A stretch of DNA of 61,237 nt from DATEJJ01 sp039649115 (GCA_039649115.1 JBBWZQ010000418.1:1-61237), one strand, 5' to 3'. Shown: positions 1 through 8,867, numbered from the stretch's first letter. Notes: generated by a model from the letters alone, not told the origin. Made by a program: numbers and translations.

Positions 1-3000
1 TCGAAGTCAGTGGTGGCGGCGTCCCGATCGGGGATCGGCGATCCGGGTGGCTGCGGTCCGGTGAACTGACCCGGGGCTCCCAGCCGTCCGGCTGGCCCGA
101 CGGCCGGCTGTGCCGGTCGCGGTGGCAAGGGGTGGCCTGGTTGTCCGGTGCCGCTCTGGTCCGGCTGCACGGCACCACCGGCGCGCCGCCGCCCCGATGG
201 CGGCTCCGGCTGACCCGGGCCCATTTGACCTGGGCCCATTTGACCTGGGCCCAGCTGATCCGAGCCAATCTGACCTTGGCCCACTTGACCTGGGCTCAGC
301 TGACCTGGAGCCATCTGACCTGGGGCCACCGGACCTGGAGCCATCTGCCCTAGGGCCATCTGCTCTGGGCTCATCTGCGCTGGGCTCATCTGGCGTCGGC
401 CCGCTGGACCCTGGTCAGCCTGGCCCGGACGGCGCGACCCGGCACCCTGCTGACCTGGACCCTGCTGACCTGGACCCTGCTGACCTGGGCCCTGCTGGCT
501 CAGGCCTTGCTGACTTGGGCCTTGCTGACTTGGGCCTTGCTGACCTGGGCGCTGCTGGCTCGGGCCCAGCTGGCTCGGGCCCTGCTCACCTAGGCCCTGC
601 TGACCTGGACCCTGCTGACCTGGGCGCTGCTGGCCCGGGGTCTGCTGGCCCGGGCCTTGCTGATTCAGGCCCTGCTGATCGGGGGCGCGTAGGCCCTGGC
701 CCGGCTGGTCCGGGCCCTGATGCCGGGCACCGCCGGGCTGCCGTGTGCGCGCGCCGCCCATCGGTCCGGGACCCGTTGGCGCGGCGCCGGCCGCTGCCGC
801 GCCCATCGGGGCTGAGCCCATGGCCCGCCCGGCAGCGCCCATCGGCGTAGGACCGGCGGCGCGGCCGGGCCCTCGTACACGCCGCGTCGCCTCGGGCGAC
901 CGTCCCGCGCCCTCGGACGACCGGCCCAGGCTCTCCGACGGCCGCCCGGCGCTGCCAGGAGCCGTCGGGTTGCCAGCCGGCGCGGGGCCACCAGGCGGGA
1001 CGGCGCCGGCGAGGGACTGCGGTGCGATCGGCTGGGGTGCGGTGTCGTGGGGTCCGTTCGAGGACAGTGGCCGGGCCGGTGGCGGTGGACCACCGGGTGG
1101 TTGGCGCCTCCGGCCACCGGACGGGGCGCCGGGCGACGTCGGCTGGGACTGCGCCGAGCCGGGTGGCGGCGAGCCGGGCCGGACGGCGGGTGAGCCGCCT
1201 GGACCGCGGTATGGGCCGCCCGCCGGGGCGTTGGCCGCGCCGGCGGGTCCGGGTTGCGGTACCGGAGGGCGCTCGCCGCTGGCCAGGTCGTGCCAGGGTG
1301 CGCTGCCGGGAACCTGGCGGCGCCGCGGGCCTCGGGGCTGATCGTCGCCGCGAGCCGGACCGGGCCCGCGCTCCATCGCCGGCCCCCGCTCCATGCCGCG
1401 ACCCCGCTCCATGCCCCGACCCCGCTCCATGGCCGGCCCGCGCTCGATGCCCGGCCCGCGCTCCATCGCCGGCCCGCGTTCCATGGCCGGGCCGCGTTCC
1501 ATGGTCGGGCCACGTTCCATGGCCGGGCCACGTTCCATGGCCGGGCCACGTTCCACAGCTGGACCACGGTCCATCCCAGGGCCACGGTCCATCCCAGTGC
1601 CACGGTCCATCCCAGGGCCGCGCTCCGTCGCGGAGCCGCGCTCCATCGCAGGGCCTCGCTCACCTGGGCCTCGCTCACCCCGCATGCCGCGGTGCAGGCC
1701 GCGTTCCACCGCCGGGCCACGCTCCACCGCCGGGCCGCGCTCGGAGCCCTGACCGATCGCTTCAGTCCGCTCGTGCGCGGGTCCGCGCCCGGAGGGACCT
1801 GCTGCCGGCGGGGTGCCGGGCGGGACCGATCCGGCGGTGGCACCGGGCCCACGACCCGGTGCGCGTCCGCCGTCCGGACCGCGAACCGGACCGGCGCCGG
1901 GCGGTACCTGGTGCGCTCCCCCGTAGCCCGCGCCGAACCCGGAGGCGTCGGGACCGGCCGGACCCGGCTCCGCCGGTCCTTGACCGGCGGCGCGGCGCCC
2001 GCCTCCCCCCGCGCGGGGCGGTGCGGGACGGTCGGCCGGTGGGGGTGGGGTGGCGGCGCGCGACGCGAAGCCCTCCCCGCGCCGGGGAGGCGCGTCCACC
2101 GGACCGGGCGCCTCGGTGTGGCGGGGAGTCTGGAACGCCCAGCTCGGCTGTTCCGCTTCGCCACGACCGGCAGACCCCTGGCCTTGACCGGCCGGCGGCT
2201 CCGGTGACCGGCCGGTGGGCTGGCCCTCGCGTCCGGAGCCGGCGCGACCGGCACCGGTCTGGTTGCCCCGGCCACCGAACCCCCGATCGGTGGACCCGGG
2301 CGCGAGCACGCCGGGCGCCACCGGAGGTATCGCCGGAGCGGGTACGACCGGCGCGGCCTCGGGCGGTGGCCGTAGTGGTGACCGTGGCTCCGGGGCCATC
2401 GGTGGTGGTGCGCTGCCCGGCCTCGGCGAGGGGGCGGGGGACGTCGGTGCCGGGGAGGCCGGAGCGCCGGACACGGGTGCGTCCGCTCCGCGACCGCGCA
2501 GCGAGACGAAGCGGCTGCCCGGTCCCTCGCGCCGGGCCGCCCGTACCGGCGGGTGCGGCTCCCGCTGCCGGGGCGGGTCGGCGGCACCGCCGCGGGGTGC
2601 GTCCACCGGACCGTTGCGGCCCGGGTCGGCGGCGCCGGCCCGGGGCGGGTCGGTGGGGCCGGTGCGGGGCAGGTCGGTGAGGCCGGTGCGGGGCGGGTCG
2701 GTGAGGCCGGTGCGGGGCGGGTCGGTGGGGCCGGTGCGGGGTGCCGGGATCGCCGCGCCCAGATCGGGGCGGGACACGGGGGGCTCGGCCGGCGTGTCGG
2801 GCCGGTCGCGATCACCGCGCCGGACGGACCGCGGGGGCTCGGCCGGCTCGGACAGGGGCAGGCCCAGGGGGTCCACGGCCGGCCCGAGTTCGGTGCGGTC
2901 CTCGCGTGCCTGGCGGAGATCGTCGAGCCAGCCCAGGTCCTCGTTCTGCTCCGGACGGCCCCGGCCGCGACGCTTGCCCTTGCCGGGCCGATCGGGATCG

Positions 3001-3008
3001 CTGCTCAC
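1..3008 (-). CDS. Giant intrinsically disordered Pro/Gly/Gln repeat protein (5' part; C-terminus outside window)
   Basis: The frame is open from a GTG at 3006-3008 to the window edge, over 1,000 codons without a stop. A strong purine-rich site (AAGGTGGAG) sits 6 to 8 nt upstream of the GTG. The first 45 or so residues (VSSDPDRPGKGKRRGRG, then a WLDDLRQARE-like stretch) look ordered and basic. The rest is Pro/Gly/Arg-rich: PPRTGLTD repeats, then about twenty ERGPAM-type hexapeptides, then about thirty GPGQQ/GPGQM-type pentapeptides. I see no signal peptide or membrane segment. It lies about 90 nt downstream of rarA on the same strand. Any catalytic domain would be in the missing C-terminus. 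A membrane protein with a long cytoplasmic tail, for example a LytR-CpsA-Psr type, is only a guess from the N-terminal style. Function not recognised. Confidence 0.75.
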   Translation of the reverse strand, partial: MSSDPDRPGKGKRRGRGRPEQNEDLGWLDDLRQAREDRTELGPAVDPLGLPLSEPAEPPRSVRRGDRDRPDTPAEPPVSRPDLGAAIPAPRTGPTDPPRTGLTDPPRTGLTDLPRTGPTDPPRAGAADPGRNGPVDAPRGGAADPPRQREPHPPVRAARREGPGSRFVSLRGRGADAPVSGAPASPAPTSPAPSPRPGSAPPPMAPEPRSPLRPPPEAAPVVPAPAIPPVAPGVLAPGSTDRGFGGRGNQTGAGRAGSGREGQPTGRSPEPPAGQGQGSAGRGEAEQPSWAFQTPRHTEAPGPVDAPPRRGEGFASRAATPPPPADRPAPPRAGGGGRRAAGQGPAEPGPAGPDASGFGAGYGGAHQVPPGAGPVRGPDGGRAPGRGPGATAGSVPPGTPPAAGPSGRGPAHERTEAIGQGSERGPAVERGPAVERGLHRGMRGERGPGERGPAMERGSATERGPGMDRGTGMDRGPGMDRGPAVERGPAMERGPAMERGPTMERGPAMERGPAMERGPGIERGPAMERGRGMERGRGMERGPAMERGPGPARGDDQPRGPRRRQVPGSAPWHDLASGERPPVPQPGPAGAANAPAGGPYRGPGGSPAVRPGSPPPGSAQSQPTSPGAPSGGRRRQPPGGPPPPARPLSSNGPHDTAPQPIAPQSLAGAVPPGGPAPAGNPTAPGSAGRPSESLGRSSEGAGRSPEATRRVRGPGRAAGPTPMGAAGRAMGSAPMGAAAAGAAPTGPGPMGGARTRQPGGARHQGPDQPGQGLRAPDQQGLNQQGPGQQTPGQQRPGQQGPGQQGLGEQGPSQLGPSQQRPGQQGPSQQGPSQQGLSQQGPGQQGPGQQGPGQQGAGSRRPGQADQGPAGRRQMSPAQMSPEQMALGQMAPGPVAPGQMAPGQLSPGQVGQGQIGSDQLGPGQMGPGQMGPGQPEPPSGRRRAGGAVQPDQSGTGQPGHPLPPRPAQPAVGPAGRLGAPGQFTGPQPPGSPIPDRDAATTDF
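212..690 (-). repeat. 15-bp coding tandem repeats (GPGQQ / GPGQM pentapeptides)
   Basis: About thirty degenerate 15-bp units run in frame with the disordered protein and read GPGQQ, GPSQQ, APGQM or GPGQM on the minus strand. The Gln-Gln units lie at the right (5' side of the gene) and Gln-Met units toward position 212. The period is exactly five codons, so length variation by slippage would keep the frame. Confidence 0.85.
1363..1745 (-). repeat. 18-bp coding tandem repeats (ERGPAM hexapeptides)
   Basis: About twenty in-frame 18-bp units encode ERGPAM, ERGPAV, ERGPGM or DRGPGM on the minus strand. Several neighbouring units are identical at DNA level around 1490-1560, which suggests recent duplication or gene conversion. 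Confidence 0.85.
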
Positions 3009-3099
3009 GCCGCTCCACCTTCCGCCGCGGCGAGGAGCCCGAGTCGCCCCGCGCCCGACCCGGCCGCCGCTTCAGGACGGCGCGGCCCGCTGCGTCCGA

Positions 3100-4497
3100 T
3101 CACGTTACCTCCGTCGCGTCGCTGGCCTGTCCCCGGACGATCCGGCGCAGCCGGGGCAGCCGCTCGGCGACGGCGCGCTCGGCGCCGTGGCCGGTCGGCC
3201 GGTAGTAGTCACGCCCCACCACCTCGTCCGGAGGGTACTGCTGGGTAGCCACGCCGCGCGGATCATCGTGCGGGTACAGGTAGCCGGTGCCGTGCCCGAG
3301 CCCCTTCGAGCCCGGATAGTGCGAGTCGCGCAGGTGCCGCGGTACCGACCCGGCGAGGCCGGCGCGCACGTCGGCCATGGCCGCGCCGAGCGCCGTGGTG
3401 ACCGCGTTCGACTTGGGCGCGGTGGCCAGGTGTACCACCGCCTGCGCCAGGTTGAGCTGTGCCTCGGGCAGCCCGATCAGGGCCACGGCCTGCGCGGCGG
3501 CGGTGGCGGTCTGCAACGCGCCGGGATCGGCCATGCCGACGTCCTCGCTGGCGAAGATCACCAGGCGGCGGGCGATGAAGCGGGGATCCTCGCCGGCCAC
3601 CAGCATCCGGGCCAGCCAGTGCAGCGCCGCGTCGACGTCCGAGCCGCGCAGGCTCTTGATGAACGCGCTGGTCACGTCGTAGTGCGCGTCTCCGTCGCGG
3701 TCGTAGCGCACCGCGGCCACGTCGACCGCCTTCTCCGCGGTGGCCAGGTCGATCTTCGTTACCCCCTGCGCCCCCGCCGAGCCGGCGGCGGCCTCCAGCG
3801 CGGTCAGCGCCCGCCGCACGTCGCCCCCGGCCAGCCGCACCAGGTGGTCCTCCGCGTCCGGGGCGAGCTGCGCGGCGCCCGCGAGCCCGCGCGGGTCGGC
3901 GAGCGCCCGGTGCACGAGCGCGCGCACCGCGTCGTCGTCGAGCGGGTGCAGCGTCAGCAGGACGCACCGGGACAGCAGCGGCGAGATGATCGAGAAGTAC
4001 GGGTTCTCCGTGGTCGCGGCGAGCAGCGTGACGGTGCGGTCCTCGACGGCTGCCAGCAGCGAGTCCTGCTGCGTCTTGCTGAACCGGTGCACCTCGTCGA
4101 TGAACAGCACGGTCGGCGGCCCGCCGGCCCGGCGCTGCCGGCGCGCCGCGTCGATCACCGACCGCACGTCCTTGACCCCGGCCGAAAGCGCCGAAAGCGC
4201 CACGAACTGCCGGTTGGTCGCGCCGGCGACCAGGTGGGCGATGGTCGTCTTGCCGCTGCCCGGCGGCCCCCAGAGGATCACCGAGATCGGTGAGTCGCCG
4301 GTCACCAGCTGGCGCAGCGGCGCACCGGGGGCGAGCAGGTGGTCCTGGCCGACCAGCTCGTCGATGGTGCGCGGGCGCATCCGGACGGCCAGCGGGGCGT
4401 CCGGTGCCGGCGGCCCGAAGCCGCCGGCGGCAGCCGGGCCGGCAGGCCCGGCCGGGCCGGCCGGCGGGTCGAGAGTGAACAGGCCCTCCGCGTCCAT
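3100..4497 (-). CDS. rarA: Replication-associated recombination ATPase RarA (MgsA)
   Basis: A 465-residue AAA+ ATPase of the clamp-loader clade that acts at stalled replication forks. After a Gly/Ala/Pro-rich N-terminus (residues 10-35) come the RPRTIDELVGQ motif, Walker A GPPGSGKT at about 77-84 and Walker B LFIDEVH at about 131-137. The C-terminal MgsA tetramerisation region holds the YPGSKGLGHGTGYLYPHD-like stretch typical of the family. Length fits the family. No Shine-Dalgarno is visible before the ATG. A -10-like ACAGTA (TACTGT on the minus strand) at 4505-4510 lies 7 nt upstream, which suggests a leaderless transcript. It is followed on the same strand by the giant repeat protein. Confidence 0.96.
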   Translation of the reverse strand: MDAEGLFTLDPPAGPAGPAGPAAAGGFGPPAPDAPLAVRMRPRTIDELVGQDHLLAPGAPLRQLVTGDSPISVILWGPPGSGKTTIAHLVAGATNRQFVALSALSAGVKDVRSVIDAARRQRRAGGPPTVLFIDEVHRFSKTQQDSLLAAVEDRTVTLLAATTENPYFSIISPLLSRCVLLTLHPLDDDAVRALVHRALADPRGLAGAAQLAPDAEDHLVRLAGGDVRRALTALEAAAGSAGAQGVTKIDLATAEKAVDVAAVRYDRDGDAHYDVTSAFIKSLRGSDVDAALHWLARMLVAGEDPRFIARRLVIFASEDVGMADPGALQTATAAAQAVALIGLPEAQLNLAQAVVHLATAPKSNAVTTALGAAMADVRAGLAGSVPRHLRDSHYPGSKGLGHGTGYLYPHDDPRGVATQQYPPDEVVGRDYYRPTGHGAERAVAERLPRLRRIVRGQASDATEVT

Positions 4498-4507
4498 TGC
4501 TCAGACA

Positions 4508-4555
4508 GTACCGGCCGGGACCGCCACCCGTTCAGGTGTGGATCCCGGCCGGTAC
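4508..4555 (-). terminator. 13-bp perfect inverted repeat, terminator-like
   Basis: GTACCGGCCGGGA at 4508-4520 is exactly complementary to TCCCGGCCGGTAC at 4543-4555, with a 22-nt loop. It stands between the stop of the small membrane protein (4602) and the rarA start (4497), both on the minus strand, so it probably ends the upstream transcript. There is no T-tract, which is common for GC-rich actinobacterial hairpins. Its left arm overlaps the proposed rarA -10. Confidence 0.6.
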
Positions 4556-4601
4556 CTGTGGTGGCCGCGTCCGGTGCCGTGGCGGGCGGCACCGGCGCGG
4601 G

Positions 4602-4775
4602 TCAGCGGCGCCAGCGACGGGTGCTCATCGTGCCCAGTGGCGCCAGGTGCAGGGCCAGCAGCAGCAGGCCGAGGACGGTCAGGGTGCCGGCGTTGAACAG
4701 CCGGCCACTGCCCGTCTCGGCTATGTCCAGGATGAACGCGATGGCGAAGACGATCGCCGCGGCTATCGCGAACAA
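4602..4775 (-). CDS. Small two-helix membrane protein, 57 aa
   Basis: A TTG start at 4775 is preceded by GGGAGGAACC, a good ribosome site. The product begins MFAIAAAIVFAIAFIL, has a short polar turn (DIAETGSGRLFNAG), a second hydrophobic helix (LTVLGLLLLALHL) and a basic end STRRWRR. It is therefore predicted to span the membrane twice with a positive C-terminus inside. It lies between aspS and rarA, on the same strand as both. No function is known to me. Confidence 0.7.
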   Translation of the reverse strand: MFAIAAAIVFAIAFILDIAETGSGRLFNAGTLTVLGLLLLALHLAPLGTMSTRRWRR

Positions 4776-4856
4776 GGTTCCTCCCGATGGGTGAATGAGA
4801 GACCTTGATACCCGCGGCGCGATCCTTTTATGCCCGAACTTCCGTCCCGGCCGCTC

Positions 4857-6641
4857 CTACCCGGTGGGGGGCTTCGGCCGGGCGTCCACGCCGGCCTCCC
4901 GCCGCTGCTGCGGCGTGATCGGCGTGGGCGCGCCGGTCAGCGGGTCCAGGCCACCGCGGGTCTTCGGGAACGCGATCACCTCGCGGATCGAGTCGGCACC
5001 CGCGAGCAGCATGCAGATGCGGTCCCAGCCGAAGGCGATGCCGCCGTGCGGGGGCGGTCCGTACTTGAACGCCTCCAGCAGGAAGCCGAACTTCTCGTTC
5101 GCCTCCTGCTCGCTGATGCCGAGCGTGGCGAAGACGCGGCGCTGCACGTCAGCCCGGTGGATACGGATGGAGCCGCCGCCGATCTCGTTGCCGTTGCAGA
5201 CGATGTCGTACGCGTACGCGAGCGCGCGCTCCGGCGCCTCTTCGAACCGGTCGATCCACTCGGCGTTGGGAGAGGTGAACGGGTGGTGCACCGGGCCCCA
5301 GCCGATCTGCTCGCCCGCGTCGTCGGTGGCCGGCTCGAACATCGGCGCGTCCACCACCCAGCAGAACGCCCAGGCGCCCTCGTCCGCCAGGTTGGTCCGC
5401 CGCGCGACCTCGACGCGCGCCGCACCGAGCAGCTCCTGCGCCTCCCGCCGGCGGGCCGCGGCGGCGAAGAAGATCGCGTCGCCCGGCTTCGCACCCACCG
5501 CGTCGGCCAGCCCGGCGAGGTGGGCCTCGGAGAGGTTCCGGGCCACCGGCCCGCGCGGTTCGCCCGTCTCCTGATCGAGCACCACGTAGGCGAGCCCCCG
5601 GGCACCCCGCGCCTTCGCCCAGTCCTGCCATCCGTCCAGCTCGCGCCGGGTCTGCCCGGCCCCGCCCGGCATCACCAGCGCACCCACGTACCCGCCGGCC
5701 CCGATCGCCTGGGCGAACACCCGGAACTCGGTGCCCCGCAGGTACCCGGTCAGGTCGGTGAGCTCCAGCCCGTACCGCAGGTCCGGCTTGTCGGAGCCGT
5801 ACCGGTCCATCGCCTCCTGCCAGGTGATCCGCGGTATCGGCGCCGGGACCTGGTACCCGGCCAGCTCGCGCCACAGCGCCGAGACGATCCGGCTGCCGAG
5901 GTCGATCACGTCGTCCTCGGTGACGAAGGACATCTCGATGTCCAGCTGGGTGAACTCGGGCTGCCGGTCGGCGCGGAAGTCCTCGTCCCGGTAGCAGCGC
6001 GCGATCTGGTAGTACCGCTCCAGCCCGGCGACCATCAGCAGCTGCTTGAACAGCTGCGGCGACTGCGGCAGCGCGTACCAGTGCCCGGGCTGCAGCCGCA
6101 CCGGTACCAGGAAGTCCCGGGCGCCCTCCGGCGTGGACCGGGTCAGGGTCGGCGTCTCGATCTCGTGGAAGCCGGCCCCGTCGAGTACCGCCCGGGCCAC
6201 CTTGTTCGCCTGGCTGCGCATCTTCAGCGCCCGCGCCGGTCCGCTGCGGCGCAGGTCGAGGTACCGGTACTTGAGCCGGACGTCGTCACCGGCGTCGATG
6301 TGGTCGTCGACGGGCAGCGGCAGCGGCGCGGCCTCGGAGAGGATGGCCAGCTCGGTCACGGTCACCTCGACCTCGCCCGTGGGCAGCTCGGGGTTCTCGT
6401 TGCCGGCCGGCCGGCGCTCCACCTGCCCGGTCAGCCGCACGCAGAACTCGTTGCGCAGCGCGTGTGCCTGCTCGGCCGGCGCGCCCTCGCGGAACACGAC
6501 CTGCACGATGCCGGACGCGTCCCGCAGATCCACGAAGATCACACCACCGTGGTCGCGCCGGCGGGCCACCCAGCCGGCGAGTGTCACGCTGACACCGGCG
6601 TCCGAGGCGCGCAGGCTGCCGGCCTCATGGCTGCGGATCAC
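4857..6641 (-). CDS. aspS: Aspartyl-tRNA synthetase (bacterial type)
   Basis: A class II synthetase that charges tRNA-Asp (possibly also tRNA-Asn) in the cytoplasm. At 594 residues it has the long bacterial architecture. An N-terminal OB-fold anticodon-binding domain (TLAGWVARRRDHGGVIFVDL) comes first, then the catalytic core with motif 2 FRADRQPEFTQLD, the inserted GAD domain (about 290-420) and motif 3 near the end (GGIAFGWDRICMLL). The start is GTG at 6641 with AGAGGGG about 8 nt upstream. hisS lies 36 nt upstream on the same strand, so the two synthetases are probably co-transcribed. Confidence 0.98.
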   Translation of the reverse strand: MIRSHEAGSLRASDAGVSVTLAGWVARRRDHGGVIFVDLRDASGIVQVVFREGAPAEQAHALRNEFCVRLTGQVERRPAGNENPELPTGEVEVTVTELAILSEAAPLPLPVDDHIDAGDDVRLKYRYLDLRRSGPARALKMRSQANKVARAVLDGAGFHEIETPTLTRSTPEGARDFLVPVRLQPGHWYALPQSPQLFKQLLMVAGLERYYQIARCYRDEDFRADRQPEFTQLDIEMSFVTEDDVIDLGSRIVSALWRELAGYQVPAPIPRITWQEAMDRYGSDKPDLRYGLELTDLTGYLRGTEFRVFAQAIGAGGYVGALVMPGGAGQTRRELDGWQDWAKARGARGLAYVVLDQETGEPRGPVARNLSEAHLAGLADAVGAKPGDAIFFAAAARRREAQELLGAARVEVARRTNLADEGAWAFCWVVDAPMFEPATDDAGEQIGWGPVHHPFTSPNAEWIDRFEEAPERALAYAYDIVCNGNEIGGGSIRIHRADVQRRVFATLGISEQEANEKFGFLLEAFKYGPPPHGGIAFGWDRICMLLAGADSIREVIAFPKTRGGLDPLTGAPTPITPQQRREAGVDARPKPPTG

Positions 6642-6677
6642 GTCGAATCCCCTCTTCTCGTCCCGATCGACAGTGGA

Positions 6678-8015
6678 TCACGCCTGGGTGGCGTCGGCCT
6701 GGAAAACGCGCGGGTGCAGGTCGTCCGCCGGCGGGGTCCAGGCCTCCGGATCGGCCGGCTCCTGCGCACCCGACCGGATGTCCTTGACCTCGGCCGAGTC
6801 CGGGAACCACACGTACGGGATGCCCCGGCGCTCGGCGAACCGGATCTGCCTGCCGTACTTCGCGGCGGACGCGGACACCTCGGTGGGGACGCCCCGCCGG
6901 CGCAGCGTGGCGGCGAGGCGGTCGCAGGCGGGCCGGGACTCCTCGTCGGGCAGCGCGACGAGCACGCATGTCGGCACCTCCCGGGAGATCGCCAGCGCGC
7001 CGTGGCCGAACAGCAGGCCCAGCATGCGGGTCACGCCGAGCGAGATGCCCACTCCGGGAAACCGGTCGGTGCCGGCCGTGGCCAGGTTGTCGTACCGGCC
7101 GCCCGAGCAGATCGAGCCGAAGCGCTCGTACCCGCGCAGCTGGGTCTCGTAGACCGTGCCGGTGTAGTAGTCGAGGCCACGAGCGATCTTCAGGTCGGCC
7201 ACGAGGAGCCCGGGCGCGTGCTCGGCACCGGCCTCCACGACGCGCACCAGCTCCGCCAGGCCCTCGTCGAGCAGCGGGTCCCGTACCCCCAAGGCCGTCA
7301 CGGCGTCCGCGAACGCGGCGTCCGGCGTGCTGATCTCGGCCAGCGCCAGGCAGGCCTTGGCCTGTGCCTCGGTGGCCCCGGCCGTCTCGGTCAGCAGGGT
7401 GGCCACCCGGGCCGGCCCGATCTTGTCCAGCTTGTCGACCGCGCGCAGCGCGGCCTGCGGGTCGCCGACGCCCAGGCCGCGGTAGAAGCCCTCGCACAGC
7501 TTCCGGTTGTTGACCTGGATGCGGATCTCCGGGATCGGCAGGCCGCGCAGCGCGTCCGCGACCACCAGCGGGATCTCCACCTCGTAGTGGAAGGGCAACT
7601 GGTCCCGGTCGACCACGTCGATGTCGGCCTGGGTGAACTCGCGGTACCGCCCCTCCTGCGGCCGCTCCCCGCGCCACGCGCTCTGGATCTGGTACCGGCG
7701 GAAGGGGAAGTGCAGCCGGCCGGCGTTCTCCAGCACGTAGCGCGCGAACGGCACGGTCAGGTCGAAGTGCAGGCCGAGTGCGTCGTCCGGTTCGTCGGCG
7801 TCGGCCTGCAGGCGGCGCACGACGTACACCTCCTTGGAGGTCTCCCCCTTGCGCAGCAACTGATCCAGCGGTTCGAGGGCGCGGGTCTGCAGCGGCGCGA
7901 AGCCGTAATTTTCGAAAGTGGCCCGGATCCGGTCGAGCAGCTGCTGCTCGATCATCCGTTGCGCCGGCGTCCACTCCGGGAACCCCGAGATCGGGGTGGG
8001 TCGGTTCGAGCTCAT
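6678..8015 (-). CDS. hisS: Histidyl-tRNA synthetase
   Basis: A class II synthetase that charges tRNA-His. The ATG at 8015 (product begins MSSNRPTPISGFPEW) has GAGGATC 5 nt upstream; the frame is open further upstream but those codons overlap the preceding hydrolase gene and are not family-like. At 445 residues, motif 2-like TVPFARYV and the histidine-binding loop LDYYTGTVYE are present. A C-terminal anticodon-binding domain follows (SREVPTCVLVALPDEE onward). It sits between the hydrolase gene (31 nt upstream) and aspS (36 nt downstream), the usual actinobacterial order. Confidence 0.97.
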   Translation of the reverse strand: MSSNRPTPISGFPEWTPAQRMIEQQLLDRIRATFENYGFAPLQTRALEPLDQLLRKGETSKEVYVVRRLQADADEPDDALGLHFDLTVPFARYVLENAGRLHFPFRRYQIQSAWRGERPQEGRYREFTQADIDVVDRDQLPFHYEVEIPLVVADALRGLPIPEIRIQVNNRKLCEGFYRGLGVGDPQAALRAVDKLDKIGPARVATLLTETAGATEAQAKACLALAEISTPDAAFADAVTALGVRDPLLDEGLAELVRVVEAGAEHAPGLLVADLKIARGLDYYTGTVYETQLRGYERFGSICSGGRYDNLATAGTDRFPGVGISLGVTRMLGLLFGHGALAISREVPTCVLVALPDEESRPACDRLAATLRRRGVPTEVSASAAKYGRQIRFAERRGIPYVWFPDSAEVKDIRSGAQEPADPEAWTPPADDLHPRVFQADATQA

Positions 8016-8046
8016 GTGATCCTCACGGGAAGCGGCAGGGCGCGGC

Positions 8047-8736
8047 CTACAAGCCTCGATGGGGCGCCGGTCGGGCCAGGTCGAGCAGGTACGGATTGCT
8101 CGCGCGTTCCTTGCCGATGGTGGTCGCGGGGCCGTGGCCGGGCAACACGATTGTCTCGTCGGCGAGCGGGAGCACCTTGTCGCGCAGGCTCGCCAGCATC
8201 GCCGCGGTATCGCCGCCCGGCAGGTCGGTGCGCCCGATGGAGCCGGCGAACAGCACGTCCCCGCTGAAGCACAGCGGCCCGTCGCTGGCGCCCGGCGACC
8301 GCAGCAGCACCGACCCCCTGGTATGGCCCGGCGCGTGGTCGACGGCGAACTCGAGGCCGGCCAGGTGCACGGCCTGTCCGTCGCGCAGCGGGGCGACGTC
8401 CTCGGGCTCGCTGTAGGGCAGCCGGCCGCCGAAGAGCGCGTTGAGATCGATCGACAGCGCCTTGGCCGGGTCGGCCAGCAGTTCCCGGTCGTCGGGGTGG
8501 ATGTAGGCGGTGATCCCGCGGGCACCGCACACCGGCGCGACGGAGAACGTGTGGTCCAGGTGGCCGTGGCTGAGCAGCACGGCCGCCGGACGCAGCCGGT
8601 GCTCGGCGAGGAGCGCCTCCAGCCGGTCCAGCACCCCGATGCCCGGATCGATCACCACGCACTGTTCACCCGGCCCGGTCGCGACGACATAACAATTGGT
8701 CGCGAAGGCCTCGGCGGGAATGGTGGCGACGAGCAT
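8047..8736 (-). CDS. Metallo-beta-lactamase-fold hydrolase (glyoxalase II-like)
   Basis: A 229-residue MBL-fold protein. The metal-binding HxHxDH motif is seen as SHGHLDH (about 56-62). Further ligands are His in the HAPGHTRGS stretch, Asp in FSGDVLF and His in LPGHGP. Length and pattern fit the glyoxalase II-like group of small thioester or ester hydrolases; the substrate is unknown. It lies just upstream of hisS and divergent from the cyclophilins. No Shine-Dalgarno precedes the ATG. A -10 hexamer TAGGCT (minus strand) 6 nt upstream suggests a leaderless message. Confidence 0.88.
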   Translation of the reverse strand: MLVATIPAEAFATNCYVVATGPGEQCVVIDPGIGVLDRLEALLAEHRLRPAAVLLSHGHLDHTFSVAPVCGARGITAYIHPDDRELLADPAKALSIDLNALFGGRLPYSEPEDVAPLRDGQAVHLAGLEFAVDHAPGHTRGSVLLRSPGASDGPLCFSGDVLFAGSIGRTDLPGGDTAAMLASLRDKVLPLADETIVLPGHGPATTIGKERASNPYLLDLARPAPHRGL

Positions 8737-8742
8737 CCTGTG

Positions 8743-8748
8743 AGCCTA
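8743..8748 (-). promoter_or_regulatory. -10 hexamer for leaderless hydrolase transcript
   Basis: TAGGCT on the minus strand fits TANNNT and ends 6 nt before the ATG at 8736. That is the spacing seen for leaderless actinobacterial messages, and no ribosome site is present. Confidence 0.5.
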
Positions 8749-8802
8749 TCCGGCGCCGGCCGGCCGTCATTTTTGAGGTACGTGTGGTAGGCCTTGTTGT
8801 CG

Positions 8803-8867
8803 ACCTGCCGCATTCCTGGCGCGGCAGGTACCCGTACACTCTGGCGGGCGTGTGGGGAGGCCCACAC
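8803..8867 (+). promoter_or_regulatory. Cyclophilin promoter region with two inverted repeats
   Basis: ACCTGCCG (8803-8810) and CGGCAGGT (8822-8829) form an 8-bp inverted repeat. A -10-like TACACT follows at 8835-8840. A second hairpin, GTGTGGG (8850-8856) with CCCACAC (8861-8867), would lie in the 5' leader of the first cyclophilin. The first repeat may be an operator; no matching regulator is evident. Confidence 0.4.

Noticed and set aside
212..1745. Possible CRISPR array or satellite DNA
   Set aside because: The units are contiguous, without spacers, and keep an open frame with an amino-acid period, so they are coding repeats.
665..2815. Long minus-strand frame of about 716 codons over the repeat region
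   Set aside because: It is rich in Arg, Pro and Trp with no natural-looking start context and is out of frame with the repeat protein, whose frame has a good ribosome site and clean amino-acid repeats.
4830..8267. Very long plus-strand open frame (over 1,100 codons) across aspS and hisS
   Set aside because: It is antisense to two certain synthetase genes; high-GC codon bias leaves the antisense frame free of stops. The same reasoning removes similar frames over relA, secD, the GH5 and GCS2 genes.
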